Assembly: GCA_964387355.1 (NCBI GenBank)
Contig: CAYLWJ010000120.1
Coordinates: 1 to 10,493, forward strand
DNA length: 10,493 nt
Source of the DNA: Calidifonticultor sp964387355
GTDB taxonomy: Bacteria; Actinomycetota; Humimicrobiia; Humimicrobiales; Humimicrobiaceae
Reading direction: 5' to 3'
Both the position numbers and the translations under genes were made by a program. Below, piece by piece: positions 1 through 5,557 of the stretch. The notes beneath the pieces were generated by a model. It did no database searches and had not been told where the DNA came from. It saw only the letters and a list, made by a program, of their open reading frames with translations. The number at the start of each line of letters is the position of its first letter. Within the stretch, counting starts at the first letter, position 1.

Positions 1-92
1 CCCCTATTGCAATGGAAGAAGGACTAAGATTTGCTATTCGTGAAGGTGGAAGAACAATAGGTGCAGGAAGTATTACTAAGATAATAGAATAA
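1..92 (+). CDS. tuf: Elongation factor Tu, C-terminal end (partial)
   Basis: This is the last 29 codons of EF-Tu, the GTPase that delivers aminoacyl-tRNA to the ribosome; the rest lies upstream of the window. The reading frame begins at base 3 and stops at TAA 90-92. The tail EGGRTIGAGSITKIIE, preceded by an EEGLRFAIR segment, is the conserved end of the third beta-barrel domain. Position directly before rpmG, trnW, secE and nusG is the common bacterial order. No GC-rich terminator hairpin follows the stop, so read-through into the downstream genes cannot be excluded. The identification is secure despite the short length. Confidence 0.95.
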   Translation, partial: PIAMEEGLRFAIREGGRTIGAGSITKIIE

Positions 93-233
93 TAGGTTAA
101 ATATTAATTTAAAGGTTAATAGGAAAATAAGAAGTAGTAAAAAAGCTATAAAAAAGTTAAATAGGGTAGTCAAATATCAAATATAATAGTCAGGAAGAAA
201 AACTGAATAAGAAAGTCAAACAGGACAGGCAAA

Positions 234-267
234 AGTAAATAGAAATAAGAAGTAAATAGAAATAAGA
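234..267. repeat. 17-bp tandem repeat, two perfect copies
   Basis: Two identical adjacent copies of AGTAAATAGAAATAAGA lie at 234-250 and 251-267 in the purine-rich spacer after tuf. No function is visible; it looks like a slippage duplication. Confidence 0.85.
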
Positions 268-341
268 AATTAAGTAAGTGACAAAAATAACAGCAAGGAT
301 AAGTAAAAATAAGGATAAAAGAAATAAAGGAATAATAGATT

Positions 342-372
342 AATAATAAAAATAATAAAAATAATAAAAATA
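342..372. repeat. 9-bp AT-only tandem repeat
   Basis: About three and a half copies of a 9-bp AATAATAAA-type unit run up to the TTGACA of the candidate rpmG promoter. It is pure A/T and could act as an upstream A-rich element for that promoter, but this is inference. Confidence 0.7.
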
Positions 373-401
373 TTGACAATTAATAGATATAATGATATGT
401 T
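373..401 (+). promoter_or_regulatory. Candidate sigma-A promoter for the rpmG-trnW-secE-nusG region
   Basis: A perfect TTGACA (373-378) is followed after exactly 17 bp by TATGTT (396-401), a four-of-six match to the -10 consensus. A perfect TATAAT also occurs at 388-393, but its spacing of 9 bp from TTGACA is too short for it to be the partner. An A-rich tract immediately upstream is compatible with an UP element. Transcription would start near 408 and leave a leader of about 105 nt before rpmG. Prediction only. Confidence 0.5.
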
Positions 402-513
402 TTCGTCTTGCGTTTTTGCATGTCTAAATAAAAATCATTGTTAAATTTTTATTGCTAAATGTTTATGATAGTTTTTATGTTAAAATATAAAACTTTTTAG
501 GAGTTGATCTAAA

Positions 514-663
514 GTGAGACAGATAATAACACTTGCTTGTGAGGTATGTAAAAGAAGAAATTATACAAGCATGAAAAATAAGAAAAATGATCCTGACAGG
601 ATTGAAATAAAAAAATATTGTAAATGGTGTAAAAAACATACAGTGCATAAGGAAACCAGATAG
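514..663 (+). CDS. rpmG: Large ribosomal subunit protein bL33
   Basis: This encodes a 49-residue ribosomal protein bL33, a small component of the 50S subunit near the E site. The frame starts at GTG 514-516 and ends at TAG 661-663; an in-frame TGA at 505-507 rules out a longer protein. AGGAG at 499-503 sits about ten bases before the GTG. The protein begins MRQIITLACEVCKRRNY and carries two Cys pairs (C9, C12 and C36, C39), so it is the zinc-ribbon form rather than the cysteine-free paralogue used under zinc limitation. Length and the C-terminal KHTVHKETR match the family. It lies between tuf and trnW, the usual place. Confidence 0.95.
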   Translation: MRQIITLACEVCKRRNYTSMKNKKNDPDRIEIKKYCKWCKKHTVHKETR

Positions 664-770
664 TTTTTTATGTAGTGTTGTAAATGTTGTAAGTTTGGTT
701 TCAAGGAATATTGTGAATGTAAATTTGTTTTCAAAAATTATCAAGAAGTTTAGATATTTGGCCTAAAAAT

Positions 771-846
771 AGGGCTGTAGCTCTAATGGTAGAGCACCGG
801 TCTCCAAAACCGGGTGTTGGGGGTTCGAGTCCCTCCAGCCCTGCCA
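771..846 (+). tRNA. trnW: tRNA-Trp (CCA anticodon)
   Basis: A complete cloverleaf of 76 nt can be folded by eye. The acceptor stem AGGGCTG (771-777) pairs with CAGCCCT (836-842), the D stem GCTC pairs with GAGC (780-783 and 792-795), and the anticodon stem CCGGT pairs with ACCGG (797-801 and 809-813). The loop CTCCAAA holds anticodon CCA at 804-806. The T stem GGGGG/CCCTC encloses TTCGAGT, with one G-U pair. The discriminator base is G843 and the CCA end is encoded (844-846). Location just upstream of secE is common in many bacterial phyla. Confidence 0.97.
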
Positions 847-923
847 AGGTTTAAATATCAGTCTATAAGTTATACTGTTATACTTGTTATACTTTAAGAT
901 AGGGCGCAAAAAGCATAAGGCTG

Positions 924-974
924 TATAAGACATTAGGTAATATAAGACATTAGGTAATATAAGACGTTATGTAA
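924..974. repeat. 17-bp tandem repeat, three copies, before secE
   Basis: TATAAGACATTAGGTAA occurs at 924-940 and 941-957 without mismatch, then again at 958-974 with two substitutions. It lies between trnW and secE in the likely transcript. No hairpin with a GC-rich stem or known leader motif is apparent, so it is best read as a slippage expansion. Confidence 0.9.
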
Positions 975-1028
975 TATTAAATTAATTTAAATTAATAAAA
1001 GAATTAACAAAAGAATAAAGAGAAAAAA

Positions 1029-1346
1029 ATGGCAAAAAAGAAAGTTCCTGTAAAATATAGACAAAAAGCAATTATGGAGAGGGCTTTAAAAGAGCGAAAA
1101 ACACCAACGCCACCTCCTAGAAAAAAAATTGACTGGAAACAGTGGTTTAAAGCTCTTCCAAAAAAGATTGTTAAATTTTTTAGAGAAGTTTCACATGAGT
1201 TAAAAAGAGTTACCTGGCCAACAAGAAAAGCCTTGTTAACTTATACAATTGTTGTTATTGTAACCCTTATATTTTTTGCAATTATTTTAGGTGTTTTTGA
1301 TTTCTTATTCATTCAGCTTGTTGAGTTGCTTGGAAGGATTAGGTAA
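1029..1346 (+). CDS. secE: Preprotein translocase subunit SecE
   Basis: SecE is the small essential subunit of the SecYEG channel, bracing SecY in the cytoplasmic membrane. The 105-residue protein has a basic, proline-containing N-terminal part (about 1-50), then the conserved amphipathic segment and loop REVSHELKRVTWPTRK (about 56-71). One strongly hydrophobic membrane helix follows (about 73-97). This is the single-helix form of SecE found in most bacteria, with a longer charged N-terminus than the roughly 60-residue minimum. The ribosome-binding site is weak (AAAGAGA just before the ATG). The position between trnW and nusG confirms the call. Confidence 0.95.
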   Translation: MAKKKVPVKYRQKAIMERALKERKTPTPPPRKKIDWKQWFKALPKKIVKFFREVSHELKRVTWPTRKALLTYTIVVIVTLIFFAIILGVFDFLFIQLVELLGRIR

Positions 1347-1427
1347 GGGGATTTTTTAAAAGCATTAATATTTTATAAATATTGTATAAAAAGTATAAAA
1401 ACAAAAATAATTTTTAGGTGAGTTTGG

Positions 1428-1952
1428 ATGAGACCAAGATGGTATGTTATTCATTCTTATGCTGGTTATGAAAATAAAGTTAAAGCAAATTTAGAACACA
1501 GAAAAGAGTCCATGAATATGGGCAATAAAATTTTTGATATCCATATTCCAACAGAAAGTGTTGTTGAAATTACAGGTGGTAAAAAACAAGTTTTGACAAA
1601 AAAGGTTTTTCCTGGGTATATTTTGGTAAAAATGCTGCTTGATGATGATAGTTGGTATGTTGTCAGGAATACTCCTGGTGTAACTGGATTTGTTGGAAGC
1701 GGAGATAAGCCTACTCCTCTTCCCGAAAGAGAAGTAGAAAAAATAATAAAGAAGGAAGTTACCGAGAAACCTAAACCAAAGACTGACTTTGAAGTTGGTA
1801 TGCCTGTCAAGGTAACATCTGGCCCATTTGCTAATTTTGATGGAACAATAAGCGAAATTAATTTAGATCAAGGTAAATTAAAGGTTTTAGTTACAATTTT
1901 TGGAAGGCAAACCCCAGTTGAGTTAAATTTTGACCAGGTTTCAAAAATTTAA
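1428..1952 (+). CDS. nusG: Transcription termination/antitermination factor NusG
   Basis: NusG binds the clamp of RNA polymerase, modulating pausing, Rho-dependent termination and coupling to the ribosome. The 174-residue protein starts RPRWYVIHSYAGYENKVK, the typical first strand and helix of the NGN domain (about 1-110, with FPGYILVKM near 62-70 and RNTPGVTGFVG near 80-90). After a short linker (EKPKPKTDF) comes the KOW domain (about 122-174), with GPFANFDGTI and VTIFGRQTPVEL. AGGTGAG lies five bases before the ATG. There is no domain-II insertion. An 81-bp spacer separates it from secE, so the two are likely co-transcribed. A T9 run follows the stop, with only a weak six-pair stem before it. 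Confidence 0.96.
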   Translation: MRPRWYVIHSYAGYENKVKANLEHRKESMNMGNKIFDIHIPTESVVEITGGKKQVLTKKVFPGYILVKMLLDDDSWYVVRNTPGVTGFVGSGDKPTPLPEREVEKIIKKEVTEKPKPKTDFEVGMPVKVTSGPFANFDGTISEINLDQGKLKVLVTIFGRQTPVELNFDQVSKI

Positions 1953-2197
1953 ATATTAAGTTGTTGAAATTTTTTTTTAAGTTTGTATAATTGCGTAGTT
2001 GCATTAACATTGTATTAACATAATTTTGTATTAGTCGTATTAATAGTTTTTAGTTCTTTTAGCGCTAATAGTGTTAAAGGTATTTAAGTTATTAGAGGGT
2101 TATATTATATTAAATTATATAAAAGGATTATTTTAAGTTTTTAATTAATGGTTTGTAGTTAATTGTTTAATAATTGATTAATATTTTAGAGGTTTAA

Positions 2198-2623
2198 ATG
2201 GCAAAAAAAATTACAGCACAAATTAAATTACAAATACCTGCTGGACAAGCAAATCCAGCTCCACCTGTTGGTCCTGCTTTGGGTCAACATGGAGTTAATA
2301 TAATGGAGTTTTGTAAGGCTTTTAATGAAAAAACAGCAAAAGACAGCGGGACAATTATTCCTGTTATTATTACTGTTTACCAAGATAGAACATTTAGCTT
2401 TATTACCAAAACACCACCTGCAGCTGTTTTAATAAAAAATGAGCTAAAATTAGAAAAAGGCTCAAAAGAACCCAACAGGCAGAAGGTTGGAGAGCTTACA
2501 AGAGAACAGCTTGAAAAAATTGCAAAACTTAAAATGCAGGATTTAAATACTAATGATCTTGAAAAAGCAGTAAAGATTATTGAAGGCACAGCTAAAAGCT
2601 TAGGTGTTAAGATTAAGCAGTAG
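2198..2623 (+). CDS. rplK: Large ribosomal subunit protein uL11
   Basis: This 141-residue protein is uL11, which binds the GTPase-associated region of 23S rRNA and is needed for factor-dependent GTP hydrolysis and the stringent response. The N-terminal domain has the proline-rich switch GQANPAPPVGPALGQHGVNI (about 16-35). The C-terminal RNA-binding domain ends with NTNDLEKAVKIIEGTAKSLG (about 117-136). Length equals the family norm. AGAGGT precedes the ATG at a suitable distance. The 245-bp AT-rich gap after nusG holds no gene or recognised leader, though it is long for this operon. Confidence 0.96.
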   Translation: MAKKITAQIKLQIPAGQANPAPPVGPALGQHGVNIMEFCKAFNEKTAKDSGTIIPVIITVYQDRTFSFITKTPPAAVLIKNELKLEKGSKEPNRQKVGELTREQLEKIAKLKMQDLNTNDLEKAVKIIEGTAKSLGVKIKQ

Positions 2624-2663
2624 TTAGAGTTAGAGTAGTTAGATTTAGTTTAGTTAAAAAAAT

Positions 2664-2690
2664 AAAAATAGCAAAAATAGCAAAAATAGC
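2664..2690. repeat. 9-bp tandem repeat in the rplK-rplA spacer
   Basis: Three perfect copies of AAAAATAGC occupy 2664-2690. They lie in a 263-bp spacer (2624-2886) that has no gene and also contains AGTTAG-type and TTAATGT-type short repeats. Confidence 0.85.
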
Positions 2691-2730
2691 CAAAACAGTA
2701 AAAATATTAATAAGTCTATTAATAAGTTAA

Positions 2731-2758
2731 TAAGTATTTAATAATAAGTATTTAATAA
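2731..2758. repeat. 14-bp tandem repeat in the rplK-rplA spacer
   Basis: TAAGTATTTAATAA is repeated perfectly at 2731-2744 and 2745-2758. It is unrelated in sequence to the 9-bp array 40 bp upstream. Confidence 0.85.
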
Positions 2759-2886
2759 ATATTAATTATAGTATTAAGAATAGTGTAAGTGTATTGTTAA
2801 TGTATTATTAGTTTATTGTTAATGTGCTATTAATGATATTTTTAATGTAATTTTAATGCTAAAATTTTATTTTAAGGGTGATAATT

Positions 2887-3594
2887 TTGAAAAGAGGTAA
2901 GAATTATATAAATACAGTTAAAAATCTTGATAAGCAAAAGTTATATTCGCCTTATCAGGCTTTAAAATGGATTAAAGAAAATCATTATGCTAAGTTTGAT
3001 GAATCTGTTGATATTAGTATTAATTTAGGAGTAGACCCAAGAAAAGCTGACCAAATAGTTAGAGGAACCTTGGTTTTGCCTCATGGAACGGGTAAAGTTC
3101 CTAGAGTTTTAGTTTTTGCTCAAGGTGAGAAAGCTTCAGAAGCAGAAAAGGCTGGTGCTGACTATGTTGGCGGGGAAGAGCTTGTAGAAAAAGTTGCTGG
3201 TGGTTGGCTTGATTTTGACGTATGTATAACGACTCCAGATATGATGAAACACGTAGGAAAACTTGGAAAAATTCTTGGTCCAAGAAAATTAATGCCTAAC
3301 CCAAAATCTGGAACAGTAACAATGGATATTGAAAAGGCAGTAAAAGACGCCAAAAGAGGCAGACTTGAATTTAGAACAGACAAAACCGGAGTAGTTCATT
3401 GTCCAATTGGTAGAGTTTCTTTTGATATCGAAAAATTACTTGAAAACTATGCTGCAATTGTAGATGCAGTTACAAAAGCTAAGCCATCAGGAGCAAAAGG
3501 TAAATACATAAAAGCTATTTATTTATCATCGACTATGGGTCCATCGTTAAAAATTGATATTAATAAACCTATTGAAATGGAAGCTGTAGCTTAA
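2887..3594 (+). CDS. rplA: Large ribosomal subunit protein uL1
   Basis: uL1 forms the mobile L1 stalk of the 50S subunit, moves deacylated tRNA out of the E site, and in many bacteria represses its own operon. The chosen start is TTG 2887-2889, giving 235 residues that begin MKRGKNYINTVKNLDKQKLY, the usual family N-terminus. AAGGGTGAT (2873-2881) then serves as the Shine-Dalgarno site. The in-frame GTG at 2878 would add three residues but lies inside that site and has no site of its own. Conserved features include the DPRKADQIVRGTLVLPHGTG segment, KLGKILGPRKLMPNPKSGTV and the C-terminal AIYLSSTMGPSLKID. Length is normal. Confidence 0.95.
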   Translation: MKRGKNYINTVKNLDKQKLYSPYQALKWIKENHYAKFDESVDISINLGVDPRKADQIVRGTLVLPHGTGKVPRVLVFAQGEKASEAEKAGADYVGGEELVEKVAGGWLDFDVCITTPDMMKHVGKLGKILGPRKLMPNPKSGTVTMDIEKAVKDAKRGRLEFRTDKTGVVHCPIGRVSFDIEKLLENYAAIVDAVTKAKPSGAKGKYIKAIYLSSTMGPSLKIDINKPIEMEAVA

Positions 3595-3692
3595 GACATT
3601 AGATTTTTAAAAATTTATAGTTTTTAAAAATGAGTTAGAAAATAGTTAATAGTTAATAATTAGTAAAGAAATCATTAGTAAATAATAAAGAA

Positions 3693-3743
3693 AGAGTTAA
3701 AAGAGTTAAAAAGAGTAAAAATAGTAAAAAGAGTAAAAATAGT
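3693..3743. repeat. Short purine-rich direct repeats before the L10 leader
   Basis: AGAGTTAAA is repeated at 3693-3701 and 3702-3710. It is followed by AGAGTAAAAATAGT at 3712-3725 and again at 3730-3743 (18-bp offset). All units are variants of one purine-rich motif, consistent with local slippage. Confidence 0.75.
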
Positions 3744-3783
3744 TATAAAATAGTTAAAAAAAGAAAGGAGTTTAATTTAAATA

Positions 3784-3833
3784 TTTAAAACCAAAGACAG
3801 CAGGTGCAAATGCTTAATTTCCTGCCAAGGTTA
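3784..3833 (+). promoter_or_regulatory. L10 ribosomal protein leader (binding core)
   Basis: The segment matches the known L10 leader motif found upstream of rplJ: AACCAAAGACAGCAGGTGC, then CTTAATTTCCTGCCAAGGTT. An outer stem AACC (3789-3792) pairs with GGTT (3829-3832) and an inner stem GCAGG (3800-3804) pairs with CCTGC (3821-3825). The internal-loop AAAGACA and the CTTAATTT strand are the conserved unpaired parts. In Bacillus subtilis the L10(L12)4 complex binds this element and promotes transcription attenuation. Here the core lies about 440 bp upstream of rplJ, which is long, but a terminator-like stem lies between them, supporting the same role. Confidence 0.88.
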
Positions 3834-3970
3834 AAGGTAAAGAAAATAAGAAATAAAAATACAACATAAATCAATGTAAATAATATCTAATAGAATATAA
3901 TAGCATTTTACAGAAATTTTTAGATTTTAATAAATATAAATAAATATAGTGAAATATAGTGTTTTATTAG

Positions 3971-4140
3971 AAATCGACCTAGCTAAAAAATTTTAAATTT
4001 ATTTTTATTTTGAGTAGTTTTGTTTTAAACAGTTTTATATTAAGCAGTTTTACTTTAAGCGGTTTTACTTTAATTTAAGTTTGCACCAGATGTTTTTTGG
4101 TTTTAAAATTTTTAGTTTGTAAGCAAGGGTCGATTTTTTT
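3971..4140 (+). terminator. Attenuator (long-stem terminator) of the rplJL operon
   Basis: AAATCGACCT (3971-3980) is complementary to GGGTCGATTT (4127-4136), with one G-U pair. An inner AT stem pairs 3983-3997 with 4102-4115, leaving one bulged A. The 3' arm runs directly into a T-run (4134-4140), as in an intrinsic terminator. The loop is about 100 nt and holds 15-bp tandem repeats, which makes the hairpin unusually large. Part of the 3' arm (4101-4107) is also complementary to the L10 leader core, so the two pairings compete. Whether it terminates efficiently is inferred from structure only. Confidence 0.65.
4011..4070. repeat. 15-bp tandem repeat inside the attenuator loop
   Basis: Four adjacent 15-bp units occur at 4011-4025, 4026-4040, 4041-4055 and 4056-4070. 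The last two, TAAGCAGTTTTACTT and TAAGCGGTTTTACTT, differ at one base; the first two are more diverged. They fall in the unpaired part of the proposed attenuator and so could expand without breaking either arm. Confidence 0.85.
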
Positions 4141-4274
4141 ATTTTTAACTTAAAATATTTATTTTTAACTTAACTTAAATTATTTGTTATTAACTTAAAT
4201 TTTTTAATTTTTAATTAATATTTTAATTAATGTTGAAGATGAATTTTTTAAATTTTTAGTATTGGAGGTTTAAT

Positions 4275-4802
4275 TTGGTTAGACAAGACAAAATAGAAAA
4301 AGTTGAGGAAATTAAAAAAATTTTTGAAGAGGCGGATTCTATAATTTTTGCAGACCACAGCGGACTAAAAGCAGAAAATACTTATTACATAAGAACCAAG
4401 CTTTCTGAAATAGAAGCTACCTTAAAAATACTTAAAAATACTCTTGCTCTAAGAGCGGCAACACAAGTTTATCAGGATATTGATTTTAGTAATTTATTTA
4501 AAGGTCCAACAAGTATGGTTGTTTGCAAAAAAGACGCTGTAGCAGCAGCAAAGCTTTTAAAGAGCTTAATGAGGGAATTTGAAACTTTAAAGATAAAGGG
4601 TGGTTTATTTGAAGGAAAAATTTATGGGCCAGAAAATGTTGATAGACTGGCAACACTTCCACCAAAAGAAGTCATAATAGCTCAGTTGCTTGGTCTTTTA
4701 AATAACCCATTAACAAGGCTTGTTGGCGTTTTAAGTGCGCTTCCTAGAAACTTAGTTGTTGTGCTGGATGCAGTAAGAAAACAAAAAGAGCAAGAAGCAT
4801 AA
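4275..4802 (+). CDS. rplJ: Large ribosomal subunit protein uL10
   Basis: uL10 is the base of the stalk that carries L7/L12 dimers and recruits translational GTPases. The 175-residue protein starts at TTG 4275-4277, with GGAGG at 4264-4268 about six bases before it. The family N-terminus follows (VRQDKIEKVEEIKKIFEEADSII), then FADHSGLKAE and LKILKNTLALRAA, which bind rRNA. The GPTSMVV segment follows. The C-terminal helix (about 145-175) ends LVVVLDAVRKQKEQEA and is where L7/L12 N-terminal domains attach. Length is normal. Expression is probably controlled by the L10 leader and attenuator upstream. Confidence 0.95.
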   Translation: MVRQDKIEKVEEIKKIFEEADSIIFADHSGLKAENTYYIRTKLSEIEATLKILKNTLALRAATQVYQDIDFSNLFKGPTSMVVCKKDAVAAAKLLKSLMREFETLKIKGGLFEGKIYGPENVDRLATLPPKEVIIAQLLGLLNNPLTRLVGVLSALPRNLVVVLDAVRKQKEQEA

Positions 4803-4911
4803 AAAGAACAAGATGAAAAACTGCCTTTTATATATTTATTAAATTAAATTTTATAAAACTATTAATGATTATTAAAAAAATTTAACTGCTAGTAATAATA
4901 AGGAGGACTAA

Positions 4912-5433
4912 ATGGCAGAAGCAAAAGAGAAAAAAGAAAAAACAGAAAAAACTGTAGATGAAAAAGTTGAAAAAGTTGAAAAAGCAACTGAAGAGAAAGC
5001 TGATAAAAGCGCAAAGTCAGCTAAAAAAAGTCTAACTCAAGAAGATATAATTAATGCAATTGAAAATATGACTGTTCTTGAGCTTGCAGACCTTGTAAAA
5101 GCAATTGAAGAAAAATTTGGTGTTAGCGCCGCTGCAATGGTCGCTGCACCTGTTGCTGGTGTTTCTGCAGCTGGTGCTGGTGCTGGCGGTGCAGGAGAAG
5201 CTGCTGCAGCTGCTGAGGAGCAAACTGAATTTACTGTACATTTAAAATCAGCTGGTGCTCAGAAAATTCAAGTTATTAAAGAAGTTAGGGCTATTACTGG
5301 CCTTGGGCTAAAGGAAGCTAAAGATTTAGTTGATGGAGCACCAAGTGTAGTAAAAGAAAAAGTGTCAAAAGAAGAAGCTGAAAAGATTAAAAAACAGCTT
5401 GAAGGTGCTGGCGCAGAAGTAGAAGTAAAATAA
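4912..5433 (+). CDS. rplL: Large ribosomal subunit protein bL12 (L7/L12) with extended N-terminus
   Basis: bL12 forms the mobile stalk dimers that bind elongation and initiation factors. The standard protein starts at about residue 41 (LTQEDIINAIENMTVLELADL, dimerisation and L10-binding domain). An Ala/Gly-rich hinge follows (about 74-104), then the C-terminal factor-binding domain (about 107-173) with the conserved KIQVIKEVRAITGLGLKEAK. The first 40 residues are an unusual Lys/Glu/Ala extension, taking the length to 173 against about 120-130 for the family. AAGGAGG at 4901-4907 is well placed for ATG 4912, and no start codon is suitably placed at residue 41, so the extension appears real. 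rpoB does not follow. Confidence 0.95.
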   Translation: MAEAKEKKEKTEKTVDEKVEKVEKATEEKADKSAKSAKKSLTQEDIINAIENMTVLELADLVKAIEEKFGVSAAAMVAAPVAGVSAAGAGAGGAGEAAAAAEEQTEFTVHLKSAGAQKIQVIKEVRAITGLGLKEAKDLVDGAPSVVKEKVSKEEAEKIKKQLEGAGAEVEVK

Positions 5434-5557
5434 ACAAGAAAAATTTAAAAAATTGTTGCGTTAAATTTATTATACAAAAAATTATTGTGAATAATGTAAA
5501 TAAATTATTATCTGAGGAATTATTGCGCTGAAATTATTTACGAAATTAAAGTTATAT

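Larger units (their letters stand above)
93..513. other. AT-rich spacer between tuf and rpmG
   Basis: This 421-bp stretch has no supportable gene. From 93 to about 370 the + strand is almost all A and G with little C, and includes two short tandem repeats (234-267 and 342-372). From 373 the base composition changes and a candidate promoter appears, followed by roughly 110 bp of leader to the rpmG start. A long antisense open frame in the purine-rich part encodes only Phe/Leu/Ile/Tyr-rich low-complexity protein and is not credible. No intrinsic terminator for tuf is visible. Confidence 0.7.
3595..4274. other. 680-bp rplA-rplJ spacer with regulatory leader
   Basis: No protein-coding gene is supported here. 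The first part (3595-3783) is purine-rich with short direct repeats. The middle holds the L10 leader core (3784-3833). Then comes a low-complexity interval, a terminator-like long stem (3971-4140) enclosing four 15-bp repeats, and a T-rich tract of about 130 bp up to the rplJ ribosome-binding site. Strand bias flips from A-rich before the attenuator to T-rich after it. Confidence 0.8.

Noticed and set aside
170..379. Antisense open frame in the tuf-rpmG spacer
   Set aside because: It encodes only Phe/Leu/Ile/Tyr/Ser-rich low-complexity sequence, a by-product of the purine-rich + strand, and has no ribosome-binding site or family resemblance.
388..393. Perfect TATAAT as the -10 of the rpmG promoter
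   Set aside because: It is only 9 bp after TTGACA, and no acceptable -35 lies 16-18 bp upstream; TATGTT at 396-401 has the correct 17-bp spacing.
475..744. Antisense open frame over rpmG
   Set aside because: It is the shadow of a clear L33 gene and its own protein shows no recognisable motif.
924..974. CRISPR-like repeats
   Set aside because: The copies are directly adjacent, with no spacers, and no cas gene is present; they are simple tandem repeats. The same applies to the other arrays.
1939..1978. Possible intrinsic terminator after nusG
   Set aside because: TTTCAA (1939-1944) and TTGAAA (1964-1969) precede a T9 run, but the stem is six AT-rich pairs with a 19-nt loop, too weak to call.
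3764..3770. AAAGGAG before the L10 leader as a ribosome-binding site of a leader peptide
   Set aside because: No ATG, GTG or TTG follows at a usable distance before an in-frame stop, so no leader peptide can be supported.
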